DNA of 64,000 nucleotides from Capsulimonas corticalis (GCF_003574315.2 NZ_AP025739.1:2666001-2730000); one strand, 5' to 3'. Shown: positions 1-9,873, numbered from the stretch's first letter. Numbers and translations: made by a program. Notes: a model not told the origin generated them from the letters alone.

Positions 1-7
1 CGCTGCG

Positions 8-598
8 TCATGATAAACTCTCCGATGCCGTCTCAGGAATGGCGCTGGACGCCGTGTCCTGGACGTAGCCGCCCAGACAATCGCGCAGGCGGCGGAACGC
101 GTTGGAAAGCCGGCTTTTCACCGTGCCGAGGGGGACGCCGAGGATCTCGGCGCATTCGCTGTAGGTCAAACCATGCATCTCATGCAGTTCCACGATGTCG
201 CGGTGCTGCGGCGTGAGCGTCCCCAGCGCGCTCTGTACCTGGTCGGCCAGCTCGCGGCGGGCCACCCACCGCTCCGGGTCGCCCGGATGATCCGGGCCGT
301 TCGGAAGGGTTTCGTCGTAGGCGAGGGTGTCCGGCGCGCGGCGCTCTTTGTGCTTCAGGCACTGGTTGAGCGCCACCCGATAGATCCAGGTGGAGAGCGA
401 CGCCCGCCCGCCATAGCCGCCGATGCTTTTGAAGAGGCTGACGAAGATCTCTTGAGTCAGGTCCTCCGCGTCGGCTTCGCCGGCGGCGTAGGTGCGCGCC
501 AACCGATGCAAGCGCGCGCCGTAGCGGTCCAAAATCTCCGCGCACGCCGCACGTTCGCCCCGCGCCGCCCGCTCCGCCAAATGTTGATCGTTTCGCAA
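8..598 (-). CDS. ECF-type RNA polymerase sigma factor (sigma-70 family)
   Basis: The 196-residue protein has the two-domain ECF layout. Sigma region 2 spans about residues 20-86, with the DAEDLTQEIF core and the STWIYRVALNQC recognition helix. Region 4 spans about 118-173 and is a helix-turn-helix (LTYSECAEILGVPLGTVKSRL). It would direct core polymerase to a specific promoter set in the cytoplasm. The start is TTG: a GAGG Shine-Dalgarno lies 7 bases upstream and no ATG lies near the N-terminus. An anti-sigma gene would be expected immediately downstream, beyond the window edge, so the regulon cannot be inferred. The family is certain; the subgroup is not. Confidence 0.93.
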   Translation of the reverse strand: MRNDQHLAERAARGERAACAEILDRYGARLHRLARTYAAGEADAEDLTQEIFVSLFKSIGGYGGRASLSTWIYRVALNQCLKHKERRAPDTLAYDETLPNGPDHPGDPERWVARRELADQVQSALGTLTPQHRDIVELHEMHGLTYSECAEILGVPLGTVKSRLSNAFRRLRDCLGGYVQDTASSAIPETASESLS

Positions 599-702
599 AT
601 GTCCGCCTCAGTATTCGCTTTCCGAGGGGTTAGTTCCGTATTGCGGGCGAAAGGTTCACGTACGGGAAGAAGTATTTTTTGTGGGAGGCGGAGCGCCGAC
701 AA

Positions 703-1224
703 TCAATTGCCCGTCAGCGCGCGGATTTGGCGGAAGTGGTGTTCGGTGTGCGCTTCCAGCAGACGGAGGGTTTGGATGGTGTCGAGGCGGCCGGTCCAGG
801 GGTGCTGATACATGGTGAGGCCGCGCGAGTATGGGGTGAGGTGCTTGAGATGCATGTGGAGCAAGGTCCGCGTGGCGTCCCAGCGCGCGGTCATCTCTTC
901 CAGCGCCAGGCGTCCCGCTTCGGAGGGATCGAGGAGGTTTTCCGAAATGGGGACATCCGGGAATGCGTGCGGCGCCCGGCAGACCAGCGCGACGGTCAGT
1001 GCGGATTTGGGACTGCGCCGCTTGCGGCTTTGCGAGGGATGGGTCGCCTGACGGACGATTTCCTCGTCCGTCAATAACAAATGGTGGACATGCTGCTGTA
1101 CGGACCATGCGCCGTTACCGGGGCTTTTCATGAGCGTGTGGGGCGGCAGCGAGGAAATCGTGTAAAGCAGGTCCATGCGCAGACGTTCGAGCGTGTCGAA
1201 ATACGTCTCGTACTCCTTGGTCAT
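703..1224 (-). CDS. DinB-like four-helix-bundle protein
   Basis: The 173 residues fit the DinB/YfiT superfamily of metal-binding four-helix bundles. An N-terminal amphipathic helix leads to the WSVQQHVHHLLLTD segment (His45, His47, His48). The C-terminal helix LLEAHTEHHFRQI (His159, His162, His163) would complete the metal site. Members include thiol-dependent S-transferases and damage-inducible proteins of unknown activity, so no substrate can be given. The ATG is preceded by GGAG at 7 bases. It lies between the ECF gene and the folC pair on the same strand, with no visible functional link. Confidence 0.8.
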   Translation of the reverse strand: MTKEYETYFDTLERLRMDLLYTISSLPPHTLMKSPGNGAWSVQQHVHHLLLTDEEIVRQATHPSQSRKRRSPKSALTVALVCRAPHAFPDVPISENLLDPSEAGRLALEEMTARWDATRTLLHMHLKHLTPYSRGLTMYQHPWTGRLDTIQTLRLLEAHTEHHFRQIRALTGN

Positions 1225-1361
1225 TCGAGATCTCCAGTGTCAATTCCGTCTCCCAGGCATGGGAGGACGGATGAAGACGTTGTGGTTATTTCTTTACGAC
1301 TTGAGATTGAAGACGATCGACGACGATCCGGCGCGCATACGGCGCAGCGCGTTAGGAAGCG

Positions 1362-1490
1362 CTAGTGGTGGTCGTCGCGGTTCTTCGAAAGCTGCTCTTT
1401 CTCGAAGCGAACGCCGATGACCCACAGAGCGATGACGAAACAAATAGAGATGAGGCTGACGATCAGCGCGGTTTGTCCCTGGTAAGGCAT
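1362..1490 (-). CDS. 42-residue single-pass membrane peptide coupled to folC
   Basis: A short frame starts with ATG five bases after the folC stop codon and encodes 42 residues ending at TAG. An N-terminal segment (MPYQGQTA) is followed by a hydrophobic helix at about residues 9-24 (LIVSLISICFVIALWV) and a charged tail rich in K, R, E, D and H. An AAAGGA Shine-Dalgarno lies within the last folC codons, about 10 bases before the ATG, so translation is probably coupled to folC. This is the architecture of a small inner-membrane protein with a cytoplasmic tail. No family was recognised; reality is inferred from the coding-like layout, the ribosome binding site and the spacing. Confidence 0.6.
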   Translation of the reverse strand: MPYQGQTALIVSLISICFVIALWVIGVRFEKEQLSKNRDDHH

Positions 1491-1495
1491 GACGA

Positions 1496-2821
1496 TTATT
1501 TCCTTTCGGCGAGCAAATCCCGCCAGAGCTGCGGGGGCAGGTCCCCCACGGTGTAAAATGAGCCGGTGACACAGATGAGATCGCCCGGCGCGGCCTCGGC
1601 CAGCGCGGCGCGCGCGGCGTCCGGCACATCGGGAACGATCCGCACATCGGGCATACCGAGCGCCGCCGCCGCCTCGGCGACTTCCGTCGCTTCGCGGGGA
1701 TGGAACGCCGGCTGCGTGGCGAGGAAGATCGCCGGATGAAGCGCGGCGAGCGGCTTCAAAAACGTATCCGGCGCGTGGTTCTTCGAGAGGCCCGCGATCA
1801 GGATCAAGCGTCGTTTCCCTGCGCCGTAATCCGCGCGCAGCGCGTCCGCGAGCGCCTGCGCCGAAAGCTCATTGTGCGCCACGTCCACGACGATCGCCGG
1901 ACGGTCCGCGATCTGCTGCAAGCGTCCAGGCGCGAAGGCGTTTTCCAATCCCCATTTTACCCGATCATCGGGCAGAACCGGGCGCCGTTCATCGACAATT
2001 GCATCCAGGGCCGCCACCGCGACCGCCGCGTTCGCGTGCTGGAACGCGCCGCGCATCTTCAGCCGCACATCCGTCAGCCGCCGCCGGGGCGTGTGAAATG
2101 ATAACAGAGTCTCGTCATCCGCGACATAGGAGAACTCGCCGTCTCCCGCGACCACATGATGCAGCGGCGCGCCCTGCGCGCGGCAGATCTCGGCGATCGC
2201 CTCGTCGGCCTCGCCGTCGATGGGAACGCCGGTGACGCATGGGACGCCGGGCTTCACGATCCCCGCCTTCTCCCGGGCGATCTTGGCCAGCGTGTCGCCC
2301 AGCAGCTCCACATGATCGTAGCCGATATTGGTGATCGCCGTGACAAGGGGATGAGGAATGACGTTGGTCGCGTCCAGCCGCCCGCCCAGTCCTACTTCCA
2401 AGACGGCGTAATCGACCTTTTGTTCAGCAAAATAGCAAAGTCCCACGGCGGTTTTTAATTCAAACTCGGTCGTGGCGCCCAGCTCCGTCGCTTCGATGGC
2501 TTCGATGTGGGGCTTCAGCACGCCGACCCAGCGCGCGAAGTCGTCCTGCGGGATCATCACGCCGTTGATCTGGATCCGTTCGCGGACATCATACACAAAG
2601 GGGGACATATACGAGCCGACCCGGTACCCGGCGGCGGTCAAGATACTGCTGACAAAAGACGCCGTGGACCCCTTGCCCTTGGTGCCGGCGATGTGCACCA
2701 CCGCTAACTGTTCCTGCGGACTCCCGGCCCGCTCCAAAAGCGCCAGAAAACGCTCATTGCCCAGCTTCACGCCCAGCCGAAGTCGTCCCTGCATATAGAG
2801 AAGCGCGTCGTTGAAGTTCAT
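1496..2821 (-). CDS. folC: Bifunctional folylpolyglutamate/dihydrofolate synthase
   Basis: The 441-residue Mur-ligase-family enzyme adds glutamate to dihydropteroate or tetrahydrofolate in the cytoplasm. From the chosen ATG, the P-loop GTKGKGST falls at residues 46-53. It is followed by the family motif YMSPFVYDVRERIQING, a GLGGRLDATN segment and the C-terminal ligase domain with VVDVAHNE. An in-frame start 19 codons upstream would add an unconserved leader. The chosen ATG gives the usual family N-terminus (MNFNDALLYM). There is no Shine-Dalgarno, and a TATACT element lies 9 bases before the ATG, which suggests a nearly leaderless mRNA. The 42-residue membrane peptide follows in the same transcript. 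Confidence 0.95.
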   Translation of the reverse strand: MNFNDALLYMQGRLRLGVKLGNERFLALLERAGSPQEQLAVVHIAGTKGKGSTASFVSSILTAAGYRVGSYMSPFVYDVRERIQINGVMIPQDDFARWVGVLKPHIEAIEATELGATTEFELKTAVGLCYFAEQKVDYAVLEVGLGGRLDATNVIPHPLVTAITNIGYDHVELLGDTLAKIAREKAGIVKPGVPCVTGVPIDGEADEAIAEICRAQGAPLHHVVAGDGEFSYVADDETLLSFHTPRRRLTDVRLKMRGAFQHANAAVAVAALDAIVDERRPVLPDDRVKWGLENAFAPGRLQQIADRPAIVVDVAHNELSAQALADALRADYGAGKRRLILIAGLSKNHAPDTFLKPLAALHPAIFLATQPAFHPREATEVAEAAAALGMPDVRIVPDVPDAARAALAEAAPGDLICVTGSFYTVGDLPPQLWRDLLAERK

Positions 2822-2830
2822 ACGGGCGTT

Positions 2831-2860
2831 AGTATACCCGGTAGAACACGCGGGTATGAA
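2831..2860 (-). promoter_or_regulatory. Candidate folC promoter giving a nearly leaderless mRNA
   Basis: On the minus strand TATACT (2831-2836) follows TTCATA (2855-2860) at 18-base spacing. Initiation about 7 bases downstream would place the transcript start 2-4 bases before the folC ATG, consistent with the missing Shine-Dalgarno. The stretch also contains a TATGAAACCCGGG motif shared with the large palindromic repeats elsewhere in the window. Confidence 0.45.
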
Positions 2861-2889
2861 ACCCGGGGATATGCGCAATACCCGGCGGG

Positions 2890-3675
2890 TTAATACTTCT
2901 TCTCGCTCTTCAAAATCTCCATCACCGGACTCGCGAGCGCCGCGTTGGTCGCGACGGCGTCGGCGCCGTGGATCGTGGCTTTGCCGCTCCAGTCGGAGAA
3001 GTGGCCACCGGCTTCGCGCATGATGGGGAGCATGGGGGCGCAGTCCCAGGGGTTCATGGCCGGGTCCAGCATCACTTCGGCGCGGCCGGTGGCGATCATG
3101 GCGTAACCGAAGGCGTCGCCCCAGGTGCGCTGGATTCGCGTGCGCGAGACGAGCTGGTCAAAGGCGTCGGAGCGCTTCTGGCAGCTCGATACGGACGTGG
3201 TGAGGACCAGGGCGTTTTCCATTCTGTCCACGTCCGAGACGCGACAGGAGCGGCCGTTCCACGTGCAGCCCAGGCCCGTGGCGGCGGAGATCATATCGTT
3301 GAGGGCGGGGATGTAGATGACGCCGACCGACGGCTCGCCGCGCACTTCGACGCCCACGAGGACGCCGTAGAGCGGCACTCCGGCGACAAACGATTTGGTG
3401 CCGTCGATGGGGTCCACAATCCAGCGGTAGTCCGCGTCGCCTTCACTCGCGCCTTCTTCTTCGCCGAGAATGGCGTGGGTGGGGAAGTCGCGCAGAATGC
3501 GGGCGCGCAGGATCTTCTCGGCCTCTTTATCCGCGATGGTCACGGGAGTATTGTCGGCCTTAAGATCGGGGCGCAGGCCGGTCTGGAAGTGGCCGAGAGT
3601 GCTGCGGCCCGCGAGGTAAGCGGCGTCCACGGCGACGTCCAGCAGCTCGCGCAGGGTGGGGGCGGTCATGGTCAT
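2890..3675 (-). CDS. Inositol monophosphatase family phosphatase, likely histidinol-phosphatase
   Basis: The 261-residue protein is a Mg-dependent phosphatase of the IMPase fold. Metal-site motifs are GEEEG (71-75), WIVDPIDGTKSF (85-96) and WDCAPMLPIMREAGG (210-224). The RTWGDAFGY segment (183-191) resembles HisN-type histidinol-phosphatases more than inositol phosphatases, so a role in histidine synthesis is likely but not proven; no his gene lies nearby. An in-frame extension of 26 residues exists, but GGAG at 5 bases supports this ATG; a second ATG lies two codons on. The gene is divergent from gap. Confidence 0.85.
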   Translation of the reverse strand: MTMTAPTLRELLDVAVDAAYLAGRSTLGHFQTGLRPDLKADNTPVTIADKEAEKILRARILRDFPTHAILGEEEGASEGDADYRWIVDPIDGTKSFVAGVPLYGVLVGVEVRGEPSVGVIYIPALNDMISAATGLGCTWNGRSCRVSDVDRMENALVLTTSVSSCQKRSDAFDQLVSRTRIQRTWGDAFGYAMIATGRAEVMLDPAMNPWDCAPMLPIMREAGGHFSDWSGKATIHGADAVATNAALASPVMEILKSEKKY

Positions 3676-3785
3676 TTCTTCTCCGAATTCGGGTTTCCGC
3701 AATCCGCCTCGCGGGACGAGGCTGGGAACACGCCGCTTAGTTTGGCTACACACGGCCTTATCTCCTGCGCGAAACCTGGTGTTTA

Positions 3786-4887
<1,102 letters not shown>

Positions 4888-4906
4888 GGGTTATCCTCGA
4901 TCCCCG

Positions 4907-4945
4907 AAAAAACGGGCGCGGCCGATCGGCTGCGCCCGTTTTTTC
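4907..4945 (+). terminator. Rho-independent terminator of gap
   Basis: A GC-rich stem (ACGGGCGC-GGCC paired with GGC-TGCGCCCGT) with a GATC-containing loop is preceded by an A tract and followed by TTTTTTCTTTTC. The flanking A and T tracts make it potentially bidirectional. Confidence 0.92.
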
Positions 4946-4969
4946 TTTTCGGAAATTTGAAGGATCGCG

Positions 4970-6118
4970 ATGACGCCTCAAGCCGCCCTCCCACGCTTTC
5001 TAACTCTGTGCGCCTTCCTGGTTACCATGATGAATGTTTCCATTACCCCCGCGTCGTCCGCAGAGATGTTCGTGTACTTTGGCTCGCACGGCAAAGGACC
5101 AGGAATCGGCTTCTCGCTGGCGCGCTTCAACACGGACACCGGCCAGCTCACCATCCCCACGTTTCTCCAGGAATGCGTGGCGCCGTCCTATTTCGTGATC
5201 AGCCATGACGGCAAGCGCCTATACACCTGCAACTCGGACCCCGGCAGTTCCGTGAGCGCCTACGCCATCGATCCCGCCACGGCGAAGCTGACCCTTCTCA
5301 ATGAGCAACCCAGCGGCGGCGGCGAACCCTGCTACATCAGCCTGGACGCCACGGGGCACACGCTGATGGTCGCGAACTACGGCCCAGGGAACGTCGCCGC
5401 ATTCGCCCTCAAAGACGACGGAAGCATTGGCGAGCGCACGGCGTTTTCGCAGCACACGGGAAGCAGCGTCAACCCACAGCGGCAAGAAGGCCCGCACGCG
5501 CATTCGATCCATGTGGACCCCACAAACAAATTCGTCCTATCCGCCGACCTCGGCGCCGACAAGCTCTTTGTCTATCGCCTCGACCCCAAGACCGGCGCGC
5601 TGACGCCAAACGACCCGCCCTTCGCCGCCGTCGCGCCCGGCTCCGGCCCCCGCCATTTTGCATTTCATCCCGACGGCCACGATGTCTACCTCATCAACGA
5701 GATGGGAAACAGCATCGTCCACTTCGGCTGGGATTCCCATCACGGCGTTCTGACCCCACACGAAACCGTCTCCACGCTTCCCGAAGGATTTCAAGGAACG
5801 AGCTTCGCGGCGGAAATTCTCATCCACCCCGACGGGAAATTTCTCTACGCCACCAATCGCGGAGACAACACGGTGGCCGTCTTCTCCATCGAGGCAAAAA
5901 CCGGCCGCCTCACCCTCATCCAAAACATCCCGACCCAAGGCAAATTCCCACGCAACTGCGAACTCGACCCCACCGGCCGCTGGCTTCTTGTCAGCAATCA
6001 CGACAGCAACAACGCCATCGTCTTCCACATCGATCCGAAGACTGGGAAGCTGACGCAAACCGGAGAGCCCGTCGCCGTCCCCGCGCCGTTCTGCGAGCGG
6101 TTTCTGCCGATCCGATAG
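4970..6118 (+). CDS. Secreted lactonase-family beta-propeller protein
   Basis: The 382-residue protein has a signal peptide (hydrophobic core about 8-27, probable cleavage after Ala31 in ASSA). The rest is a seven-bladed propeller of the 6-phosphogluconolactonase (Pgl, YbhE) / muconate cycloisomerase-like family. Repeating blade motifs such as HPDG, LDPTG and NRGDNTVAVF are visible, as is the conserved GPGPRH-like segment (GSGPRHFAFHPDG). Cytoplasmic members hydrolyse 6-phosphogluconolactone. An exported version is more likely to act on another lactone or have no Pgl role. It follows the gap terminator, so it probably has its own promoter. Confidence 0.85.
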   Translation: MTPQAALPRFLTLCAFLVTMMNVSITPASSAEMFVYFGSHGKGPGIGFSLARFNTDTGQLTIPTFLQECVAPSYFVISHDGKRLYTCNSDPGSSVSAYAIDPATAKLTLLNEQPSGGGEPCYISLDATGHTLMVANYGPGNVAAFALKDDGSIGERTAFSQHTGSSVNPQRQEGPHAHSIHVDPTNKFVLSADLGADKLFVYRLDPKTGALTPNDPPFAAVAPGSGPRHFAFHPDGHDVYLINEMGNSIVHFGWDSHHGVLTPHETVSTLPEGFQGTSFAAEILIHPDGKFLYATNRGDNTVAVFSIEAKTGRLTLIQNIPTQGKFPRNCELDPTGRWLLVSNHDSNNAIVFHIDPKTGKLTQTGEPVAVPAPFCERFLPIR

Positions 6119-6155
6119 ATCTTTCCTGCCGATTGTTCGGAATGAGGATGCCTAA

Positions 6156-6440
6156 ATGTCTGAAATTATTGCGGAAAGAATTTTTGATCTTAACCAAGAC
6201 GGGATCGCCCGCAACATACGGATTAGCATGGAGAAGCCGTGCAGATGTGAGACGGGACAAGATTGGGTGTGCCATATCGTGATAGAAACGCCAGATGAAG
6301 TCGTGAAACGACCAGCATATGGAGTCGATTCTTACCAGGCGCTAGAGATTGGTCTTAGCAAAATGCAAGTATTAATCGAAAATCTAGCCTTGCATTACCG
6401 GGGAGAAATCACGCTTTATGGAAGCGCCAACATTCTATAA
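6156..6440 (+). CDS. Small conserved-looking protein of unknown function
   Basis: The 94-residue protein has no signal peptide or membrane segment. It reads as one mixed alpha/beta domain with a CRCETGQDWVC segment (three Cys, residues about 29-39) and a helical stretch SYQALEIGLSKMQVLIENLAL. It is somewhat like small domains of the DUF6968 type, but this is only an impression. The gene is plus strand, 37 bases after the lactonase-like gene, and base composition is slightly poorer in G+C than its neighbours. Confidence 0.6.
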   Translation: MSEIIAERIFDLNQDGIARNIRISMEKPCRCETGQDWVCHIVIETPDEVVKRPAYGVDSYQALEIGLSKMQVLIENLALHYRGEITLYGSANIL

Positions 6441-6598
6441 GCACTAATCTGCTGTCGTGAACGGAATAATGCCAAACCGCCGGTCTCAGCCTGACTCGTG
6501 ACTTTCTTTAGTATAATCATGATTGTGTTATAGACAAGATGCAAAGACCATGCTATACTGGTGGCGACAAGCACGCGGAGAAATGAGAAATGTTAATA

Positions 6599-6645
6599 GT
6601 AAGCTTATGAAAAGCTTACAAAAGTTAACGCCTCCGTGCTATACT
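6599..6645 (+). promoter_or_regulatory. Candidate promoter and operator of the sugar operon
   Basis: A perfect 8-base inverted repeat, GTAAGCTT (6599-6606) and AAGCTTAC (6612-6619), overlaps a possible -35 element TTACAA (6616-6621). An extended -10 (TGC-TATACT, 6637-6645) follows 18 bases later. A second TGCTATACTGG copy lies at 6551-6561. The arrangement suits a repressor controlling the aldolase-led operon starting at 6683. No regulator is encoded next to it. Confidence 0.45.
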
Positions 6646-6682
6646 GGCGTAAGCAATTATCCTGATGAAATGAGATTCCTTT

Positions 6683-7525
6683 ATGACGCGCTCCGCTCGC
6701 TTTCACCGTCTCTTCGCTGGGGATGGACGCTGCTTCGATGTGGCGATTGACCATGGATTTTTCAACGAACGGTCGTTTCTAGGCGGCATTGAGGATATGC
6801 GGTCGGCGGTGACGACCATTGTGGACGCCGCCCCGGACGCTATTCAATTGACGGTGGGACTTGCGCCACTATTGCAAGACATTCCGGGCAAGCAGAAGCC
6901 ATCGCTGGTGCTGCGGACGGATATCGCGAATGTCTATGGCAAGGAACTGCCGCGCGTGCTGTTTAGCCGCATGATCGCCAATCCCGTGGAGCAGGCGCTG
7001 GCGCTGGACGCCGCGTGCGTCGTGGTGAACCTGCTGCTGCTCCCGGATCAGCCGGATCTGCATGCGCAGTGTGTTGAGAACATCTGCCGCATCAAGCCGG
7101 ATTGCGTTCGTTATGGGATGCCGCTGATGGTGGAGCCGCTGGTGATGCAGGCGAACGCGGCCGGCGGTTATCTGGTGGATGGGGATATCGATAAGATCAT
7201 GCCGCTTGTCCGGCAGGCCGCCGAGCTGGGGGCCGATATTATCAAGGCCGACCCTTGCGACGACGCGCGGGAATATCACCGCGTGGTGGAGGTGGCGTCG
7301 GGCGTCCCCGTGCTCGTGCGCGGCGGCGGCAAGGCGAGCGAGGCGGAGATCTTCGCGCGGACCGAAGAATTGATCCGGCAGGGCGCCTCGGGAATCGTCT
7401 ATGGGCGCAATGTGATCCAGCACGCGCGGCCGGCGCAGATCACGCGCGCCCTGATGGCGATTATCCACGATGGCGCGACGGCGGAGCAGGCGCAGGCGAT
7501 CCTGGGTCACGACACACAGGCATAA
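6683..7525 (+). CDS. Class I aldolase of the DeoC/LsrF/DhnA type
   Basis: The 280-residue TIM-barrel protein resembles class I fructose-bisphosphate aldolases of the DhnA/LsrF group. AIDHGF (21-26) marks the first strand, a Schiff-base lysine is expected at Lys188 in GADIIKADPC, and phosphate-binding glycines are in VRGGGKAS and GASGIVYGRN. It would cleave or form a keto-sugar phosphate. As first gene of the operon with an oxidoreductase, PfkB kinase and aldose-ketose isomerase, it probably performs the carbon-carbon cleavage step of a sugar pathway. The exact substrate is not shown by the sequence. Confidence 0.82.
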   Translation: MTRSARFHRLFAGDGRCFDVAIDHGFFNERSFLGGIEDMRSAVTTIVDAAPDAIQLTVGLAPLLQDIPGKQKPSLVLRTDIANVYGKELPRVLFSRMIANPVEQALALDAACVVVNLLLLPDQPDLHAQCVENICRIKPDCVRYGMPLMVEPLVMQANAAGGYLVDGDIDKIMPLVRQAAELGADIIKADPCDDAREYHRVVEVASGVPVLVRGGGKASEAEIFARTEELIRQGASGIVYGRNVIQHARPAQITRALMAIIHDGATAEQAQAILGHDTQA

Positions 7526-7538
7526 GGGAAGACACGCA

Positions 7539-8687
7539 ATGGCGCAGCGAGAAATACGATTTGGTGTGATTGGGTGCGGCCTGATGGGCCGCGAATTCGC
7601 CAGCGCGGCGGCGCGCTGGTCGCATCTGCTGGAGATGGACGTGCGTCCGCGAATCGTCGGGATCTGCGACGCCGATCCGAAGACTTTCGGCTGGTTTCAA
7701 GACAGTTCTCCGGACATCAAGATCGCGACGGGAGATTATCAGGACCTGCTGAACAGCTCTGAAATTGACGCGATTTATTGCGCCGTGCCGCACAATCTAC
7801 ACGAGCGGATTTATATCGACATTATCAATGCCGGTAAGCATCTGCTGGGCGAGAAGCCGTTTGGGATCGATTTAGAAGCGAACGCGCGGGTCATGGACGC
7901 CGTGCGCGCGCATCCCGAAGTTCTGGTGCGATGCTCTTCGGAATTCCCGTTCTATCCCGGCGCCCAGCGGGTGATCCAGGCCATACAAGAAGAGCGCTTC
8001 GGGCGCATTTTAGAAGTGCGCGCCGGGTTCCTCCACAGCAGCGATTTGGACCCGCGCAAGCCGATCAACTGGAAGCGCCGGATCGCCACCAACGGCGCCT
8101 ATGGCTGTATGGGCGATCTGGGCCTGCACGTTCTGCACGCGCCATTGCGTGCGGGGTGGGCGCCGCGCAACGTGCGCGCGATGCTCACCAATGTGGTGAC
8201 GCATCGGCCAGGCCCAGACGGCGCCCCCGCCCTCTGCGAGACCTGGGACAATGCGCTGCTGTCGTGTGAAGTGGCTTCGGGCGAGCAGGCGTTTCCCATG
8301 CTGCTGGAAACCAAGCGCATCGCGCCCGGCGAAACTAATACCTGGTATCTCCAGGTGTACGGCACGGAGTTTTCGGCGGAGTTCAGCACGAAATATCCCA
8401 AAACCCTGCGCACTCTGCCCTACGCGCCGGGCGACGAGCAGGCGTGGCGCACCCTCGATCTCGGTCCGGCGTCGTGTTATCCCACGATTACCGGGGGAAT
8501 CTTCGAGTTCGGATTCTCGGATTCGATCTTGCAGATGTGGGCGGCCTTTTGCGATGAAATCGCGCACGGCGACGCGATGCGTCAGCCGTTCCGCTGCGCC
8601 ACTCCCAACGAAACGGCGCAGAGCCATCGTGTGTTCACGGCGGCGCTGGCGTCCCAGGCGCAGGCGCAGGTAATCGCCATTGACTAG
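7539..8687 (+). CDS. Gfo/Idh/MocA-family oxidoreductase
   Basis: The 382-residue protein has an N-terminal Rossmann domain (GVIGCGLMG, 9-17) and the signature GEKPFGID (104-111), where the EKP lysine is the usual catalytic or cofactor-contacting residue. A C-terminal alpha/beta substrate domain follows. The family oxidises or reduces sugars, inositols and sugar derivatives with NAD(P). The ATG at 7539 lies 13 bases after the aldolase stop, and the longer in-frame start would overlap that gene. The stop is one base from the next start, so the genes are almost certainly co-transcribed. Confidence 0.9.
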   Translation: MAQREIRFGVIGCGLMGREFASAAARWSHLLEMDVRPRIVGICDADPKTFGWFQDSSPDIKIATGDYQDLLNSSEIDAIYCAVPHNLHERIYIDIINAGKHLLGEKPFGIDLEANARVMDAVRAHPEVLVRCSSEFPFYPGAQRVIQAIQEERFGRILEVRAGFLHSSDLDPRKPINWKRRIATNGAYGCMGDLGLHVLHAPLRAGWAPRNVRAMLTNVVTHRPGPDGAPALCETWDNALLSCEVASGEQAFPMLLETKRIAPGETNTWYLQVYGTEFSAEFSTKYPKTLRTLPYAPGDEQAWRTLDLGPASCYPTITGGIFEFGFSDSILQMWAAFCDEIAHGDAMRQPFRCATPNETAQSHRVFTAALASQAQAQVIAID

Positions 8688-8688
8688 C

Positions 8689-9873
8689 ATGCCCAATCAC
8701 GAAAACGACCGCTCGGCGGATGTCGTCGTGGCGGGACACATTTGCCTCGACATTATCCCGCAGATCCGCGCGGACGATTTTCAGTTTGTCCCCGGCGGCT
8801 TGCTGGAAACGGGGCCGGCGGTTCTGGCGACCGGCGGCGCGGTGGCGAACACGGGGCTTGCGCTGCATCAACTGGGAGTGAATGTTCGGCTCGTGGGGAA
8901 GATCGGCGACGACGTGCTTGGCGGCGCCCTGCGCGATTTAGTATCCGGCGACACACTCGATCTCGCCGCGAACATGGTCGTCGCCCACGGAGAGCACACG
9001 TCGTACAGCGTGATCCTCAGCCCAGAAAATCGCGACCGTATGTTTCTGCACTGCCCTGGCTGCAACGCCACGTTCCAAGCCGCCGATGTTTCGGACGAGG
9101 TCTTGGCGTCTTCGCGCCTGTTCCATTTCGGCTATCCGCCCTTGCTCCCTCGCATGTACGCGAACGGGGGCGAAGAATTGAGCGCACTGATGCGGCGCGC
9201 GAAATCGCTGGGCGTGACCACTTCGCTGGATCTCAGCATGCCCGATCCAAACGGTCCCTCCAGCGCCGTCGACTGGCCGGCGATCCTGGCGGCGGTTCTG
9301 CCGTACGTGGACGTGTTTCTGCCAAGCGCCGAAGAGATCTTCTGGATGCTGGACCGCGCCGCTTACGAGCGTATTTCGTCGGGCGGCGGTGAATTCCCCG
9401 CTCATGTCGGCGCATTAGACCTGCGCCATATCTCCCAGGTGCTGCTCGACATGGGCTGCGCCGTCGCGGGCGTCAAGCTCGGAGAACGGGGCCTTTATTT
9501 GCGCACCGCCTCATCCGCTCGCTTTGGCGACGCCGGCCGAGCCTTCCTCAACCCCATGGCATCCTGGTTCGACCGTGAATTCTGGTCTCCCTGCTTCGAC
9601 GTCCACGTTGTCGGCGCGACCGGCGCCGGGGACGCGACCATCGCCGGCTTCCTGATGGCCCTTCTGCGCGGGGACGATCCCGCCCAATGCCTCGTCGCCG
9701 CCTGCGCCGTCGGCGCATGCAGCGTCGAAGCCGTGGACGCCTTCAGCGGCGTCCGCTCCTGGCCCGAAACTTCCGCGCGTCTCGCGCAGGGCTGGAAACG
9801 ATGCGCCACGCACTCCGGCGACGGCTGGGTGTGGGACAAAACGCGTGGCGTGTTTGAGCCGCAGGCAGGATAA
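8689..9873 (+). CDS. PfkB-family carbohydrate kinase
   Basis: The 394-residue ribokinase-like enzyme would phosphorylate a sugar using ATP. N-terminal motifs include GHICLDI and ATGGAVANTGLAL (47-59). The C-terminal PfkB signature GATGAGDA (about 309-316) carries the catalytic Asp. An internal insertion around 225-250 makes it longer than the common 300-330 residues. The ATG one base after the preceding stop is preferred; an in-frame TTG at 8680 overlapping the oxidoreductase gene is possible. Operon context suggests it phosphorylates the ketose made by the downstream isomerase. Confidence 0.9.
   Translation: MPNHENDRSADVVVAGHICLDIIPQIRADDFQFVPGGLLETGPAVLATGGAVANTGLALHQLGVNVRLVGKIGDDVLGGALRDLVSGDTLDLAANMVVAHGEHTSYSVILSPENRDRMFLHCPGCNATFQAADVSDEVLASSRLFHFGYPPLLPRMYANGGEELSALMRRAKSLGVTTSLDLSMPDPNGPSSAVDWPAILAAVLPYVDVFLPSAEEIFWMLDRAAYERISSGGGEFPAHVGALDLRHISQVLLDMGCAVAGVKLGERGLYLRTASSARFGDAGRAFLNPMASWFDREFWSPCFDVHVVGATGAGDATIAGFLMALLRGDDPAQCLVAACAVGACSVEAVDAFSGVRSWPETSARLAQGWKRCATHSGDGWVWDKTRGVFEPQAG

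Noticed and set aside
4978-6058. Several minus-strand frames over the lactonase-like gene
   Set aside because: The plus strand has a signal peptide and regular propeller blade motifs; the antisense frames have none.
6523-6750. Frame starting at 6523 that runs into the aldolase gene
   Set aside because: It covers the promoter/operator region and overlaps the aldolase in another frame, with no coding character.
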